From Hysterangium stoloniferum (taxonomy: Eukaryota > Basidiomycota > Agaricomycetes > Hysterangiales > Hysterangiaceae): a stretch of DNA of 64,000 nucleotides. Position numbers and translations under genes: made by a program. Numbering within the stretch: the stretch's first letter is position 1; every line of letters starts with the position of its first letter. Shown here one piece after another: positions 21,780 through 33,369 of this stretch. The DNA lies in contig WHVD01000025.1 of NCBI GenBank assembly GCA_015178975.1, forward strand, positions 124,001 to 188,000, read 5' to 3'. The notes under the pieces are model-generated. The model had not been told where the DNA came from. It was given only the letters and a program-made list of their open reading frames with translations, and did not search any database.

Positions 21780-22946
21780 GTGCCTCCTAGGTCAAAGAGC
21801 TATGTCAAAGAAGTTGTCGAAGGACGCTCAGAACTCCCCCCCATGTGTCCTGAGCGGAACTCCCAAGGTGCAGGATAGTGTTTCCCCAAGCAAGATGTTT
21901 GGTGTGAAAAGACATTACAATGTCTTCCCATCTCATGACATCGCTGATGGAAGTTGTGTAATATATTATTACTATTTAGCGTACTTGTAAACTCTTTTTA
22001 CTTGAGTTAAGTAGTGTAGCTTGAGAAAGGAGATTCAAATTCAAATTAATCTGTATGTAGGAGTTTTGTCAATTAAATCAGTATCCACTTTTATTCAACT
22101 ACATGCCCATGTCCCTTTTCCGAGGAGAAAGCTCAACTCAAGGAAACAAGATGGTCAGCAGATTGGCAAGGAGAGTACTCAACTTAAGCACAATGTGTGG
22201 ACCTAGTAGGCAAGTGTAGCTAAATGAGCAAGTGATGTGATATTGAATGATATCCTAAATACATGATTTGAGCCTGTATTTATACTAGTCCAGGATCCTG
22301 CTTACTAAGTAATGTGACTAGGAGAATAAGTCAGTACTTCCCATACTTGACTTATAAGTGTATTTCAGAGTCATCCAACCAGCTATGAGTATGTATCTGA
22401 GTCATAGCTCTGATCATAACTCATTGCATAGTCATATTGACATGACTCACCAATGAGTCATCTCCCTCAATGTAGTCAAGGAGATGGGGTAGATTGCATA
22501 CTATAAGGGCTAGAGATACCTGATTAGTATGTAATCCATGACTCTGCTGGTTTCCATGGCAGTGCCACCTAGCTACTTAGGGTTAAGATATGCTAATTCT
22601 AGGGTTTAGAGCTAGCAATAAATCTTATGTTATCAGAACAATGACATCTTAAACTCTTGAGCCAAAGTTAAAGGATCCAGTCCTCTACTATTTGACTAAT
22701 GTCCCTTAAAGGTTAAACAAAGAAACAAAGTGATAAAATATATGACAAGTTGACCCGTCCAGTCTCTGAATGGAAGATACCCAATGTCTGTAGGCCTTTT
22801 GACGTGTTCAAATGATAGCTCAAATGCGATCAGAGGAGGTGACTGTAATGTGGGTGATGAGAGGGAGCTGGGGTACAATGACAGTGGGTTGATAGTGGGG
22901 GGTGGTGCACGACTCACTTCCTCACCGAAGAGAAGTTCTCCCAGGG
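21780..22946 (-). pseudogene. ORF3 C-terminal fragment
   Basis: Both sides of the 21956-22746 insertion match ORF3: GTGCCTCCTAGGTCAAAGAG...GCTGATGGAAGTT on the left, and TGACCCGTCCAGTCTCTG...CACCGAAGAGAAG on the right. It joins integrase sequence directly at about 22947, so the integrase C-terminus, the chromodomain and most of ORF3 are deleted. It shows ORF3 also belongs to a fourth, diverged copy of the family. Confidence 0.65.
21956..22746. repeat. 791-bp insertion (solo LTR-like, family H)
   Basis: It splits the ORF3 fragment. AAGTT occurs at 21951-21955 and 22747-22751. The ends GTGTAATATATT and AATATATGAC are loosely inverted. No coding content. Ends one base different from TG..CA leave the exact boundary open. 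Confidence 0.6.
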
Positions 22947-23965
22947 CGTAACCTACAGGTCCATCTCTTGTCTCGATAACAGATTATTCGAGAGGGCAGT
23001 CCGAAGGGGCTGGCTACCTGCTTGACGAATATTCGTGCAAATCCTTCCGCAGTAAGGTTTGAGAAGGTAGGTATTTAAATAGTGAAATGAGTCAATTTAT
23101 CAATGGCGATGAAAACTGCAGAATATGAGTCCTTTCCTGAGTTGGGTAATCCAGTGATCAAATCCATAGAAACCACTTTGAAAGGCCTAAATGGTATATC
23201 GGCAGGTCTGAGGGCCCCTTGACGAGTGGTGTGATTGACCTTGGTCTTTTGGCAGGTATCACAAGTATGTGCATACGACACGCAATCTTGCAGCATCTTT
23301 GGCCAAAATAAATGGTCTTTCATTAAATTGAAGAGCTCCTGACCTCCAGCATGTGCTCCTTCAAAAGGGTTATCATGTACCAACCTTAAGATAGAGTTAG
23401 TCATGGTACCTGGCACACAGACTAGACTTTTCCAGTCTGAGTCAGGAAAGTACAGAAGCCCATTTGTTACCACAAAGTAGTGAGAGGGGGTAATGACTGC
23501 ATTGGGTGAAGGGGTATCGAGGGCATAGAGGTTCTTGAAAATGGGGTCTTTCGAGTAGCCCTCCAGAAATTTCTTTATATATCCCTCCTCGATACTGATT
23601 AGCAACTGAGGGTGACACAATGCAAAGTCTGACTCGTCTTCCTGATCATCCCTTGCTTCATTATGAGAATCCCATTCTGACTGTCAGACTTCCTGAGTCA
23701 CTCCAAAAGGTTTCATAGATTTGTGCATGATGGAAAAGACCACTTTATCAGCAGGTTCGTCCTTCCACCAATTTTCCTCAGTATTCTTGTCCAGAGAGGT
23801 CAAGGTGATAGCTGGCAGGTCATCTCTGATAGGGCTCACGAAGCCAGGACTTGAGGGAGTCTGGACAATGGGTCCATGTTGCTGTGAGCTCTTCTGCTCG
23901 GTGTGGAATCTCAAGGCCCAGAAATGCAGCATATATCGCCCCCCATGTGGCTAGTCAACGATTAG
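22947..23965 (-). pseudogene. Integrase/RNase H fragment of a diverged Ty3/gypsy copy
   Basis: The open frame 23620-23075 carries the integrase zinc region (HDNPFEGAHAGG, CDTCQKTKVNH) and the first catalytic Asp (VVSMDLITGL). The core continues to CYRDKRWTC near 22960. To the right, RNase H/linker residues (PIVQTPSSPGFVSPIRDDLP) run to about 23950. It is diverged from elements 1-3 and truncated both sides. Confidence 0.8.
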
Positions 23966-24600
23966 GTGATTTGAGAATATCTAGATACAAGGTAGGATAT
24001 TCAATTCTTAAAGAAAATTCAAAATATCAAGTTATATCAAAAGGTCAACTTTTATAAAGGGGAAAGAATTGCACTTTTATAGAAGTCTTAGATAAAAATT
24101 CGGGAGTACTAAAGGTAAGGTGTGGAGAATCCTTACAAAATGCTGTAAAGGATATGAAAGTCAAAACCTATATCAGAACGGGTAAGATAGTAGTAAGACA
24201 TGGAAGACAGAAAGATATACATATAAAATGAAAAAAGTTCAATCTGCTATTCTGTAGCAGAATGGATCTCCTTGAGACCAATATCACTAACCTCAATGAA
24301 CAACATATAAATCATATATGTGAGATAGTAGTCTTATCATTGTCATTAGATTTCAAAATGAAAAAGATTCTTATAGCTGTTGTAGAACTTAATATCAAAC
24401 TTGTCAAGAAGGGTTCTTCAAAACTTGATGAGGAATCTTGTGGTAGTGATGTTATATTATTCCTTCTTAATATTGGAAAAGATCTAGAACATAAATTATT
24501 TTCCAAGGTAAATATAGATGATGAGGTAGTGGAGAAATTAGCTGAATATGTAAGAATAACCGAAAATCCCTAAAATATTACTACAGTATTTAAAACTATT
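23966..24600 (+). pseudogene. Unrecognised AT-rich decayed coding frame
   Basis: One plus-strand frame stays protein-like for about 200 codons: ILKENSKYQVISKGQLL, stop, NCTFIEVLDKNSGVLKV, VRCGESLQNAVKDMKVK, stop (TGA), then a 103-codon open stretch 24262-24573 (MDLLETNITNLNEQHINH to EYVRITENP). It is Lys-rich and far more AT-rich than its neighbours. Just downstream a TCTTTTAAAAG-containing block is repeated (24605-24670). I do not recognise the protein. Possibilities are an old mobile element gene or organelle-derived DNA (the TGA could be read as Trp). Confidence 0.3.
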
Positions 24601-24764
24601 TCCCCATAAATCCCTCTTTTAAAAGGAACTCTAACTAAACCTATTTCCCATAAATCCTCTTTTAAAAGTTATCTAAAAATCCTTTAAGAACCAATGATAA
24701 AATTAAAAATTAATGTGGAGATGTAGTGGTAACATAGGCTTAGGGGTCTACCTTAGATCCTATT

Positions 24765-25057
24765 CTACTGTGATGTTTTCCATTGGTATTTTAGGGGGTT
24801 TGGGGTATGAAGGGCCACCCTCATGGGACCCCATGGAGAGAGTACCGCTGCCGCAGCTCGCCGATCACGTATGTCACCAGACGAAGTTAGAGGCTTCACT
24901 GGGAAAATCGTTTCGTTGCCCCCAACCATATTATTGAGACACGGCTATTAAAACTTCTTATTCTCTGATATGTTATTGATATTTGATGTAAACGTACCTT
25001 CCTCGAAGGCGGCGGTCGCCTCAGTTGGGCGGCTCTCTCCCGGCGCGTTTCTGGCAT
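24765..25057 (-). CDS. Candidate two-exon small gene, 79 aa, unrecognised
   Basis: Exon 1 is 25057-24998 (ATG, MPETRRERAAQLRRPPPSRK). A 53-bp intron, GTACGT to AATAG (24997-24945), follows. Exon 2 is 24944-24765, starting PCLNNMVGGNETIFPVKP and ending KYQWKTSQ-TAG. The frame holds across the junction and the intron size and ends fit a basidiomycete gene. The product is basic at the N-terminus, with no domain I recognise. It could be the remnant of a longer gene. It diverges from the plus-strand candidate at 25607. Confidence 0.35.
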
Positions 25058-25606
25058 GTTAAATTGATACTATTCTTATCTCGAAAAATTCTATACAATA
25101 TTAACGAGAAAAATGGTTGAATGGCACGGGCACCTCTCCGCTAATCTATTGCGTTGAGAAGCCCCTCAAATCATAGTTGTGATCCAATTGTTTTGATTTT
25201 GAATCAATCATTGATCACAACCGTTATTCGATTTTATAGTAAGACCCCCGAGTCATGACGAGAAGCCTAACTGTCGGTTCATTACCTTATCATTATTCAC
25301 TCAAACAGGTGATGATGATCTTTTGGGTTTAGGCCGTTCAACCACAACCACTACTCAGGCTTATTTCTCACAAAGCTCTGTGCTCAAATGGCTTCCACAT
25401 TTTTTTAACAACTTCTTAGAACACCATCTAAACCGTTACTGGTCGTTTTGTACGTCGTTCGTTTGGTAAAACTCATCGGGATAAAATGGATCCATAATAT
25501 TTCTGGTGGTTATTTTCAGAGTTCAGAGGTTGAAGCTGCCAGTAATCGTGCGCTAGGTTTAGAATATGTTTGAGTAAGACTTGTTCTGGTTTTTGCAGAC
25601 ACCCAC
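25058..25606. other. Intergenic region between two divergent candidate genes
   Basis: 549 bp without a convincing frame or repeat. If both small genes are real it is their shared promoter region. Polypyrimidine and AT-rich stretches are present, but no element was identified with confidence. Confidence 0.3.
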
Positions 25607-25881
25607 ATGCGGCGGACATTTCCCCTACCACTGCTGCGCCCTGTTCGTACCTTTATTGAGAACACTGCACATTACCAGGTATCAGAACAAAGTGAGTTCC
25701 TTTAAGTAAACCATTACATACAGCACTGCTTCTTGACTATGTTTTATAGTTGCACGAAGACGATGCGCATATTGGCAATCGCGTCTTCGACCTCAAGCGT
25801 ACCGGGGGAGTCAAAGATGTCCGTCGTGCGCCCGATTTGTGGCTAGAAAGACATCATTTCATGCACATCTTTGCTATATAG
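25607..25881 (+). CDS. Candidate two-exon small gene, 67 aa, possibly mitochondrial
   Basis: Exon 1 is 25607-25678 (MRRTFPLPLLRPVRTFIEN). A 71-bp intron, GTATCA to TTATAG (25679-25749), follows. Exon 2 is 25750-25881, reading LHEDDAHIGNRVFDLKRTGG and ending in TAG. Exons are 72 and 132 nt, in phase. The N-terminus is Arg-rich and free of acidic residues for about 16 positions, as mitochondrial presequences are. No domain is recognised. A TTTTTGCAG just before the ATG could be a 3' splice site, so an upstream exon is possible. Confidence 0.4.
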
Positions 25882-26830
25882 CTGGGCCCGCCTGAAATGT
25901 CATTCAATTGACTCACGATTCCCAGTACCGCTGAGCATACTTCATTCCCTTTCATAAATCATGTAATGAGCGAGACAAATCATACCGCCGTCTTGTCCAA
26001 ATACCGATGCCGCGTTCACAGTTAGTCAACTTCCCTTTACGATTGCTAAAGATGGTTTTGAAGGATACACTACGAGTTCTTGAGGTTTGTCCCCATCGGA
26101 GTCAACTTCATTGCGAAATGGGCTCGTCTTCAACACTCATGCCCGTGTTATATTTTTGTCGTTTGCTTAAGTAAATGCGAGGCGATGTCAGTAATCTCCC
26201 AGGTTTTCGAAGCTTTGGTGGGGCTGAGCACCGTCGAGCTTGATTGTAAGGTGCGATGAGGCAGAATTAACAATGTTCCTCACGGGAAAGCCCGTCGAAC
26301 GCCACCACCAATGGCCTATGACAGATTTTGCATAGAGCATAAGCCTCTTTGCGTCCCCAATTCACTCTGTATGCACACCTGATATACGAGTCTTGAAGGA
26401 GCTTTATACTCAACGTACTCCACCTTTGGAGATATCCCCACGCAGTGTTGAGAGTAACCGAATTCCGCAATCCCTTTAGGTATAGTGCATGAAGTCCTGA
26501 GAAAAGCTCGGAGTCACGGAGGTTCCCCAACTTCAACTCTATGCGATAGTCCCGAGCAAGCGCCTACATTGCGTTTTAGAGTTTATGGTTTGTGGCGTGG
26601 GGTCTACCGGTTAACTTTAAGTTTTGAGTTAGCATTTGTGGTTTCGAGGTAAGTTGAGAGGGTATAGCCTTGGTGAGTAGTGCCTTTGTATATTATTTTC
26701 TGTTTAGATCAATGATATTTCGCAAGTCGTGTTCCCACCATAGCTTCGAACTGGTTGGAGGGTGTTAGGGGGTAATGTCATGGGGCGTCGACATTGATCA
26801 TAATTCAGGTTTGGTACCAACCTCGCAAAC
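25882..26830. other. Intergenic region upstream of the P450
   Basis: An 89-codon minus-strand frame at 26536-26267 (MKLGNLRDSELFSGLHALYL...) is the only notable open stretch. It has no recognised motif, and a stop lies just upstream of its Met. It may be a fragment of a decayed gene or chance. The last ~250 bp before 26831 should contain the P450 promoter; no clear TATA box was picked out. Confidence 0.3.
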
Positions 26831-29050
26831 ATGGCCCAATACCTCCCCCCGAGATATGCCTTGGATGTGTTTATTATTTTCGTCGCACTTGGTGTGTTCG
26901 CCTATCTACTCACGTCGCGAGGGCGCATGAACACGCCCCCTGGTCCAAAGGGATACCCAATAATTGGCAATGTACTGGAATTTCCGAAATACACTGATTA
27001 CCCATGGTTAACATACGCAGAATGGGCGAAAATATATGGTACGCTCCTATATGTGACTCAGTTTGCCTTGCGGGGGCAAGCTGAATGACCTTTGTGCTTA
27101 CAGGCGACTTGGTTCATGTAACTGTGCTGGGCCAATCGATCCTAGTTCTGAACTCGTATGAGGCTGCGATTGATCTTCTAGAGAGACGATCTTCGATCTA
27201 TTCTGATAGACCGACACTTGTACGTCCTTCAAGCAACTACCCTATTCCCAAGTAATGCTTTTATATGTCGAATAGCATATGGTAGACCTGTAGGTCTTGG
27301 TATTGTCTCGACTAGACTCAGGTGCAACACTCACATATCTTACGATCAGCATACAGTTCAATCGTCTCATCGGATTTTCTCGATACAGCGACCAGTTCCG
27401 CAAGAAACGACAAGTGCTTAAGAAAGAGCTTGTCGGCAATGCCCTCGTTAAATATTGGTCGACCCAAGAGAAGGAGGGTCGGGCACTCATACACGATGTC
27501 TTGACTAAACCGGTTGATCTCGTAGAATCGATCAGACTGTGAGATGGTACATAAACCATTAAATATTAGCTTACCCCAATGAAAAATGACAGATTTGCCG
27601 GTTCCATAATTATGCAAACCACGTATGGATACAAAGCACTGCGCACCAGCCGAGATCCATTCCTTCATGCTGCTGAACAAACCATGCTGACCTTTACGAA
27701 GGTCGCTCAGCCGGGAGCTTGGGCAATTGATTTCTTGCCGTGGTGTACGTTCATATGGATCTTGAGATTTAAATTGGTATTCGTCGTCGCTCATCTTCAC
27801 ACATCTACAGTGCGTTACGTTCCTTCCTGGATACCTGGGGCAACGTTTCAAAAGGTTGCGAAGGAAGGGCGCGACGTGCTTAATGAGATGAAAAGCGCGC
27901 CGTATTTATGGAACAAAGAACATCAAGTGGGTGACAGTTGTATCACTATATTCAGAGGCATTCGCTTCACAATTTTAGGACGATCCCATGTTGACAAGGC
28001 CGAATATATCAACTTCACTTCTAGCGGACATGGGGCAGACGATGACGGAGGATGACGAGGAAATTCTGTCATGGGCCACAGGTTCCCTGTTTGCAGGCAA
28101 GTTTTCCTCATTCAACAAATGGTGTCGTTCCTAATATTTTATGACATCACATAAGCCGGCGTACACACGGTATTTTCTTCAACACCCAAAGGGCGTCATA
28201 ACCTAAACTTTATCCCACAGACTGTTCTTATGGTTTCATCATTTTTCCTCGCCATGGCCCTCTTCCCGGATATTCAACAGAAGGGACAAGACGAAATCGA
28301 CCAACTGCTAAAGGGAAAACGGCTACCAGACATCTCTGACAGGCCGTCATTACCATTCGTTGTAAATATTATGAGAGAGATTTTAAGATGGAGACCGCTT
28401 GGAAACCTAGGTCAGTCCAAAGTTCTCCCTGCAGCTTTTATCTCATTGAACTACATGAAGCTCTACCTCATCGAGTCATGCGAGATGACGAATATAAGGG
28501 ATATCTCGTCCCCAAAGATACAATCGTTGTGGCTAACACCTGGTAATCAATGAGCTCTAGCTTGAAAGCATCACACTGAAATTTCCTTCAGGGCCGTCCT
28601 ACACAATCCCGAGGTGTTCCCTGATCCAGAAGAGTTTGATCCCAGCCGCTACGTCGGGAACGATAAAGCGGTGAAAATCGTGAGTTCTGCGTTTGGATAT
28701 GGCCGACGGTGCGTCTGCCTGCCTTTCCCTTGGGCCGACGTATATTGCTCATCGTGTTCGAAAGGGCTTGTCCCGGCATGCAATTTGCGGAGTCATCCAT
28801 GTTCTTAGCAATAGCCACCGCTCTTGCAACGTGTAATATCAGCAATGCTACTTATCCAAACGGTCGACCGGTGGAAAAATCCGTGCTATACACAAGTGAG
28901 ATTATCAGGTATAATTCTATGGGCGTCATCTCTGGTGCTTGTCCACTCTAATCTCACCTTTGCAGCGGCCCGCCGGATTACCGTTGTAGCATCCGGAGTC
29001 GATCCCCCTCTTCTTTGGAGATGCTACAGCGGGCAGCAGAGGATATTTAG
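26831..29050 (+). CDS. Cytochrome P450 monooxygenase, 514 aa, 13 exons
   Basis: Exons: 26831-27038, 27104-27219, 27276-27289, 27350-27538, 27593-27744, 27811-27926, 27979-28096, 28156-28169, 28221-28410, 28461-28542, 28592-28708, 28765-28908, 28966-29050; they total 1545 nt in one frame. Domains: membrane anchor about residues 10-27, hinge PPGPKGYPIIGN at 36-47, I-helix AGVHTT at 305-310, ExxR (EILR 362-365), FDPSRY, heme loop FGYGRRACPG at 434-443 with ligand Cys441. Full-length for a fungal microsomal E-class P450; an ER protein using O2 and P450 reductase, substrate unknown. Oddities: two 14-nt exons, a GC-AG intron (28097-28155, GCAAGT donor), and His308 where the family has Asp/Glu. The start is chosen for the anchor that follows it. 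Confidence 0.93.
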
Positions 29051-29344
29051 TAAGTCCAACACGTATTGAGAACATCAATCAAATTGAAAGATGAACCTAA
29101 ATAAAAATAGGTGCGGGAGAGGATATTCATCAAGTTGCTGTTCCCTTTTGCGAATGACACTGTTCTATCAATGTTTCTGTTTATCTGTTTGTTAGCCGTT
29201 TCCCTGTGTAGTGCTGTAAATCCCCCATAGTACAAACCACGTACTTAAAGAACATCGATCCAACATTGAAAATATGAACCCAGTTACAAAATGGGACGAC
29301 GACACGAACAAATTGTAAGAATTACATAAGCAGGGTGAAAATAT

Positions 29345-29424
29345 TGACCTGAGCTGGATTTGAACCAGTGACCACTAAGTTTGGATTACATGTCTAGTGC
29401 TCTTAACCCCTGAGCTATCAGGCC
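29345..29424 (-). tRNA. tRNA-like sequence (probable pseudogene or SINE head)
   Basis: The minus strand folds as a cloverleaf: acceptor GGCCTGA with TCAGGTC, D arm GCTC-AGGGGTTAA-GAGC, T arm CTGG-TTCAAAT-CCAG. Pol III boxes are clear (A box TAGCTCAGGGGTT, B box GGTTCAAATCC). The anticodon arm is poor: CTAGA faces CTTAG across an enlarged loop holding ATGTAA, and no U33 precedes a TGT anticodon. It is therefore either a decayed tRNA (Thr-like) or the tRNA-derived head of a SINE. Confidence 0.5.
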
Positions 29425-30949
29425 ATTAAGAGTAGTTCTGTCATGAATCAATTATTCTTCAATAAAGTCAAATAATATTCTACTAATCAAACTCAAAAGC
29501 CTCGTTCGATGAAGTATATATTCACCCTGTCAAAGAAGTAAGATCCTATTACCAGTCACGAGAACTCACGGAAGTATTTGTCGAAGAAGTTACGACAAGT
29601 TAGATTACTAATATCACTAATATACAGATATTTCAACTGACTTCCCTTGCTCCTTTTGTAGCCCTTTTATGCTTTTCTTTGTATTGTTATGACTATGTTA
29701 TGAACTAATAATGAAATCATACATGATGTCGAAATGAGACATGTTGAAAGAGATTTGATGATGTCGAATAATGTTTGGGTTTGTCAAGTCGAATTCGATG
29801 CATCGAAGAATTGTCGAATATTACCTTTGATTGTTTGTGACAATGTTGTGACTTGTGACAGTTGTGACAAGTTCTATTAAGAACCAGTTACTACTGAGAT
29901 GATTAGTCATCAGTAAGATATTAATCTATCCAGGTCAACCATTACTCATTCAACACAAATTTCAAGGCAGTATAGGTTCAAATTCAACACAAGCTTGTGG
30001 CCCATGTAGCAGGAGTTCCCTTACCAGGATTTAATCAAAATCCAGGTACCAGTGTGATAGTGAGCACCATTAGAGAGGAGTGACACTTGTGTAATCTATT
30101 GTAAGCCTTATGCTGTCTCTCTGTCGACCAAATTCATAACTTTGCACCCACTGTACTAAAAAAAAACTTCGTCCTATATTCATGTATTCAAGACAATAGC
30201 CTATATATGTTTGTGATATATATACGCTAATAACAGGAAAATGAGTATACAGAATAGGGTTAGTCAGGATCACAAAAGTGCCAAAAAAGTGAGCCTGGCC
30301 ACTTTGAGGGGTGAACCAGGACAGGCAAATATTTAGATGGTGCATGCAACATTTTGCTATATACAAGCCCCATGCACTACTAATTGAGGACAATGTGTCA
30401 CCGTGCTGTGGCCAGGTTCCAGGACCCATGAAGACATGAAGGCATCCGCGCCATCAAGGTAAGCATGAAGAAAAAAAACCCATCCATCACTCATATATAT
30501 TCCGTGCATGGACGATCGGGGTGACAGGGTCTGAAATGGCTAGTGGTCCCCACCATTGGGTGTCACAGCAAAGCTGCCCTAAGAGATGGAATAGGGGAGG
30601 TTGCCCTATACAGCCAATAATCTTATAGGAGCTCAACCAGCTGTTGCTTCAAATGAGGGAGGAGATAAAATCAAACCATGATAAGACCACCCTTGTCCAA
30701 TAAAATGGATAGTCCAACACTGGCAGAACCTATAGGGAGCTGATCACTAAGGTCATTGAGTATGAAAGATACCCCTCTCTGGGGAATCATTTCATCTGTT
30801 AGGACCGGGAAACCTGTGGGGACCCAGAACCCACACTATAGATATCTGACTCTCTATATTGCATGAACTAGCCAACCAGACTCCACCTGGACATCGCAGA
30901 CCCCTTGTTTCCAATCTGTCTTTGGCCATTTGACATCTAGTTTATTGTC
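29425..30949. other. Unassigned region between tRNA-like sequence and element E
   Basis: AT-rich, with scattered GTTGTGACA repeats near 29850. A minus-strand open frame at 30429-30070 lacks protein-like features. Around 30600-30810 short plus-strand pieces (ELNQLLLQMREEIKSNHDKT, YRELITKVIEYERYPSLG) look like decayed coding sequence I cannot assign. The stretch ends where LTR-E begins. Confidence 0.3.
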
Positions 30950-32204
30950 TGTAATGTATTCAGGGGTTTCTCTTAGATAGCTCAATATATGAGAGCTTCA
31001 ACCATAAAAGAAGCAAAGGTCCAGTAATTTAAATACTGATAGATTAATGAGCTGCGCTATTAAGCTTAAACAACTCAAATCAATGCTTATTTTGATTATT
31101 GAAAGGTTCAATAGAACAATATATGACTCTTTTAGCAAATAAAAGAACTATTCCTTAAGAATAGGGGCTAGAAGCTGAGTATATGTGCAGTAACTTAGCA
31201 GAGACTTGATATAAAGCTTCGGATTCTTGTATGCCTATTTGTAACTCTTAATAAATATTTAACAAGGTGTTAAATAATTTATTAATAGAGAAAGTAATTT
31301 GTATTGGATTATCTGAGTGCTTGTACTTGATCAATTCAATAAACTTAGGGTTGGGCCTTGAATAATCTAGTATTGGCAGGGCATTTCAGTAAGGATACTT
31401 AGATACTTATTAGGTTTATTATGTAATTAATAAGCCTAAAGGGTAGCTGTGAGGCTGGGGAAACTTAGATGATTAGCTAAGTTCAAGAGTTGCTGACAAA
31501 GATTCAAGATTCTGCAAGTGTAGGTGCTTGCAGTTAGTGTATCAGACTAAGGCTATTATTGTCCTTAGGATGATTAGATAAGCTTCTGAGCTGTGCAGTA
31601 AAATGTGCGTGTGATATGATTATTTTATTGGAAACTTGGCCCTTCTTATATACATTTTGAAAACTAAATATTTAACCATTTATTTATTTTATGAGGTCAT
31701 TATTTAGGTCATAATGACCTCATATTCTGCTTATTTTTCACCCTTTATTTACCATGTGATTCCCCTCTCTGAGACAAGGGTTCCAACCTTTGGCTTGAAC
31801 ATGAAGGTTCAAGGCCGTGGTCCCGGAACGGAAGCAATCGATGAGTCGGCGGAATCAATTAATGACTCGGATAGTCACATCCATGACCTGTGTGACATCC
31901 CGACACTGGAGGCTTATCTAATAAGTCACATCATTTCAAAAATGCGCAAACAAGCTGCAGCAAGGTGCCAAAAAGCAATAACTAAGTAAATAAAATATAA
32001 ATAATTAGTTAAAAATTATAATAAATTAATTAAGTAATAATAGCATAATATGAGTCCATATATGCTATTATTTATGCGAAGTTAAAAGGAATAAGGCCTA
32101 TTTTTCACAATAAACATAATAAAAATACAATAAAAATTCGAGAAAATATTAAGTAATTCACAGAAAATTAAGAGAATATTATGAGATAAGGCTGATACCT
32201 CACA
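30950..32204 (-). repeat. 3' LTR of element E
   Basis: 1255 bp, TGTAATGTATTCAGG to GATACCTCACA. On the minus strand the polypurine tract AAAAGGAAGAGGGGA precedes it (about 32207-32221). It differs from the 5' LTR by small indels, including a 12-bp block (TAGTGTCACAGA) missing here, and scattered substitutions. Confidence 0.88.
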
Positions 32205-32337
32205 AAATCCCCTCTTCCTTTTGACTGAGTCATAATGCTCAATCACTTTCTGAGAATTAAATAATACTTATGTTTTTAGATGAAAAAGAAATAATACTTT
32301 TGTTTTAAATGATAAAAGAAATAAGACGCTAATCTAA

Positions 32338-33240
32338 TCAATTATCATAGTCGGGAGAAATAGGAATAATGTCAACTATTTCTTCCTGTTGATTAATTAT
32401 TGACGATGAAGTCGTTGCTTGATCGCTTAGTGGGGAAAAGTTGAAAATACTATTGGTTTTAGAGCTGGATGGGGAAGATGGATGATTATATGCATGTTGA
32501 GATTGTCCAGAAGTGGTTAGGCTCGTATTATTGACTGGAATAGAGCTGTTAGAACCATTAAGAATTTGAAAAACTCGTCTCAAGGCTCTATTCATGATAG
32601 AGAGATGAGCTTCTCCTCTCAAATAAACCTTTGGGGCTCTCATTCCCCACATGTCCTCAAAAGTCCAATATTCAGGATCAATTTGGTCTTCCAAGTTCCA
32701 ATTTTCACGCAATGCGTAGGGCAAAGGGGGAGTAGGATCGTCAGGCCATTTCCAAGTGGACTGACTGCCTAGTCTCAGACTTCTGGCCTTTGCCTTATCC
32801 ATCCAAGCCTCGAGTTTTAAACCATTCTTTTGAAATGCATCGAACCATTGAGCTACAAAGGTTCTAGAACCAGTGATGAGCAATGGGTTTGTTATGAGAT
32901 CTTGGTGGTTTCCGAAAGGTGCAGGCGTTATACAAAGTTCACAAAACTTCCCTTCTGGAATAAAATAAGAAATAGTAGAGTCGGAAAGGATAGGAGTGTA
33001 ATTATCTGCTGCAATACAAGTCAATTTAACATTCGAGAGATGATACTCCCAAAGATAATATGCCAGAGACTCTCGAATGCAATAGACTTTGACTCCATTG
33101 TATTCAATAGGAATCCAATTGTATTCATTAAGTCGATGATGTAGTGGTTTTCGAGTCGGATAAAGTGTATGAGAAACTAGAACATCATTTTGAGAAGGTT
33201 TCCCTTTGATGATTTTGATAGACTAGTCCAATTCAGTGAC
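32338..33240 (-). pseudogene. Extra frame downstream of the chromodomain in element E
   Basis: About 300 codons on the sense strand of element E, between chromodomain and 3' LTR. It is open from about 33225 down to 32338, with a TAG at 33228 just upstream (QSIKIIKG-like context). Readable segments are YNGVKVYCIRESLAYYLWEY, WFDAFQKNGLKLEAWMDKAK, DPEYWTFEDMWGMRAPKVYL and a Ser/Asn-rich tail ending DIIPISPDYDN. No recognised domain, signal peptide or membrane segment. It sits where ORF3 sits in the family-A elements, but I see no sequence similarity to it. Confidence 0.6.
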
Positions 33241-33369
33241 TGGGGAGAGTTCTATATGAAATTTTTAACTTTTTTTGATGTGGAAACGTTTTCTTTTACT
33301 TGAATATATAAGAATGAAAGAAATAATAGCGCATATAGGGTGCATATATTGATGTTTTGGTTATTTAGA

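Noticed and set aside
30070..30429. 119-codon minus-strand frame
   Set aside because: No motif, no intron or codon pattern like the P450, and no second copy to compare.
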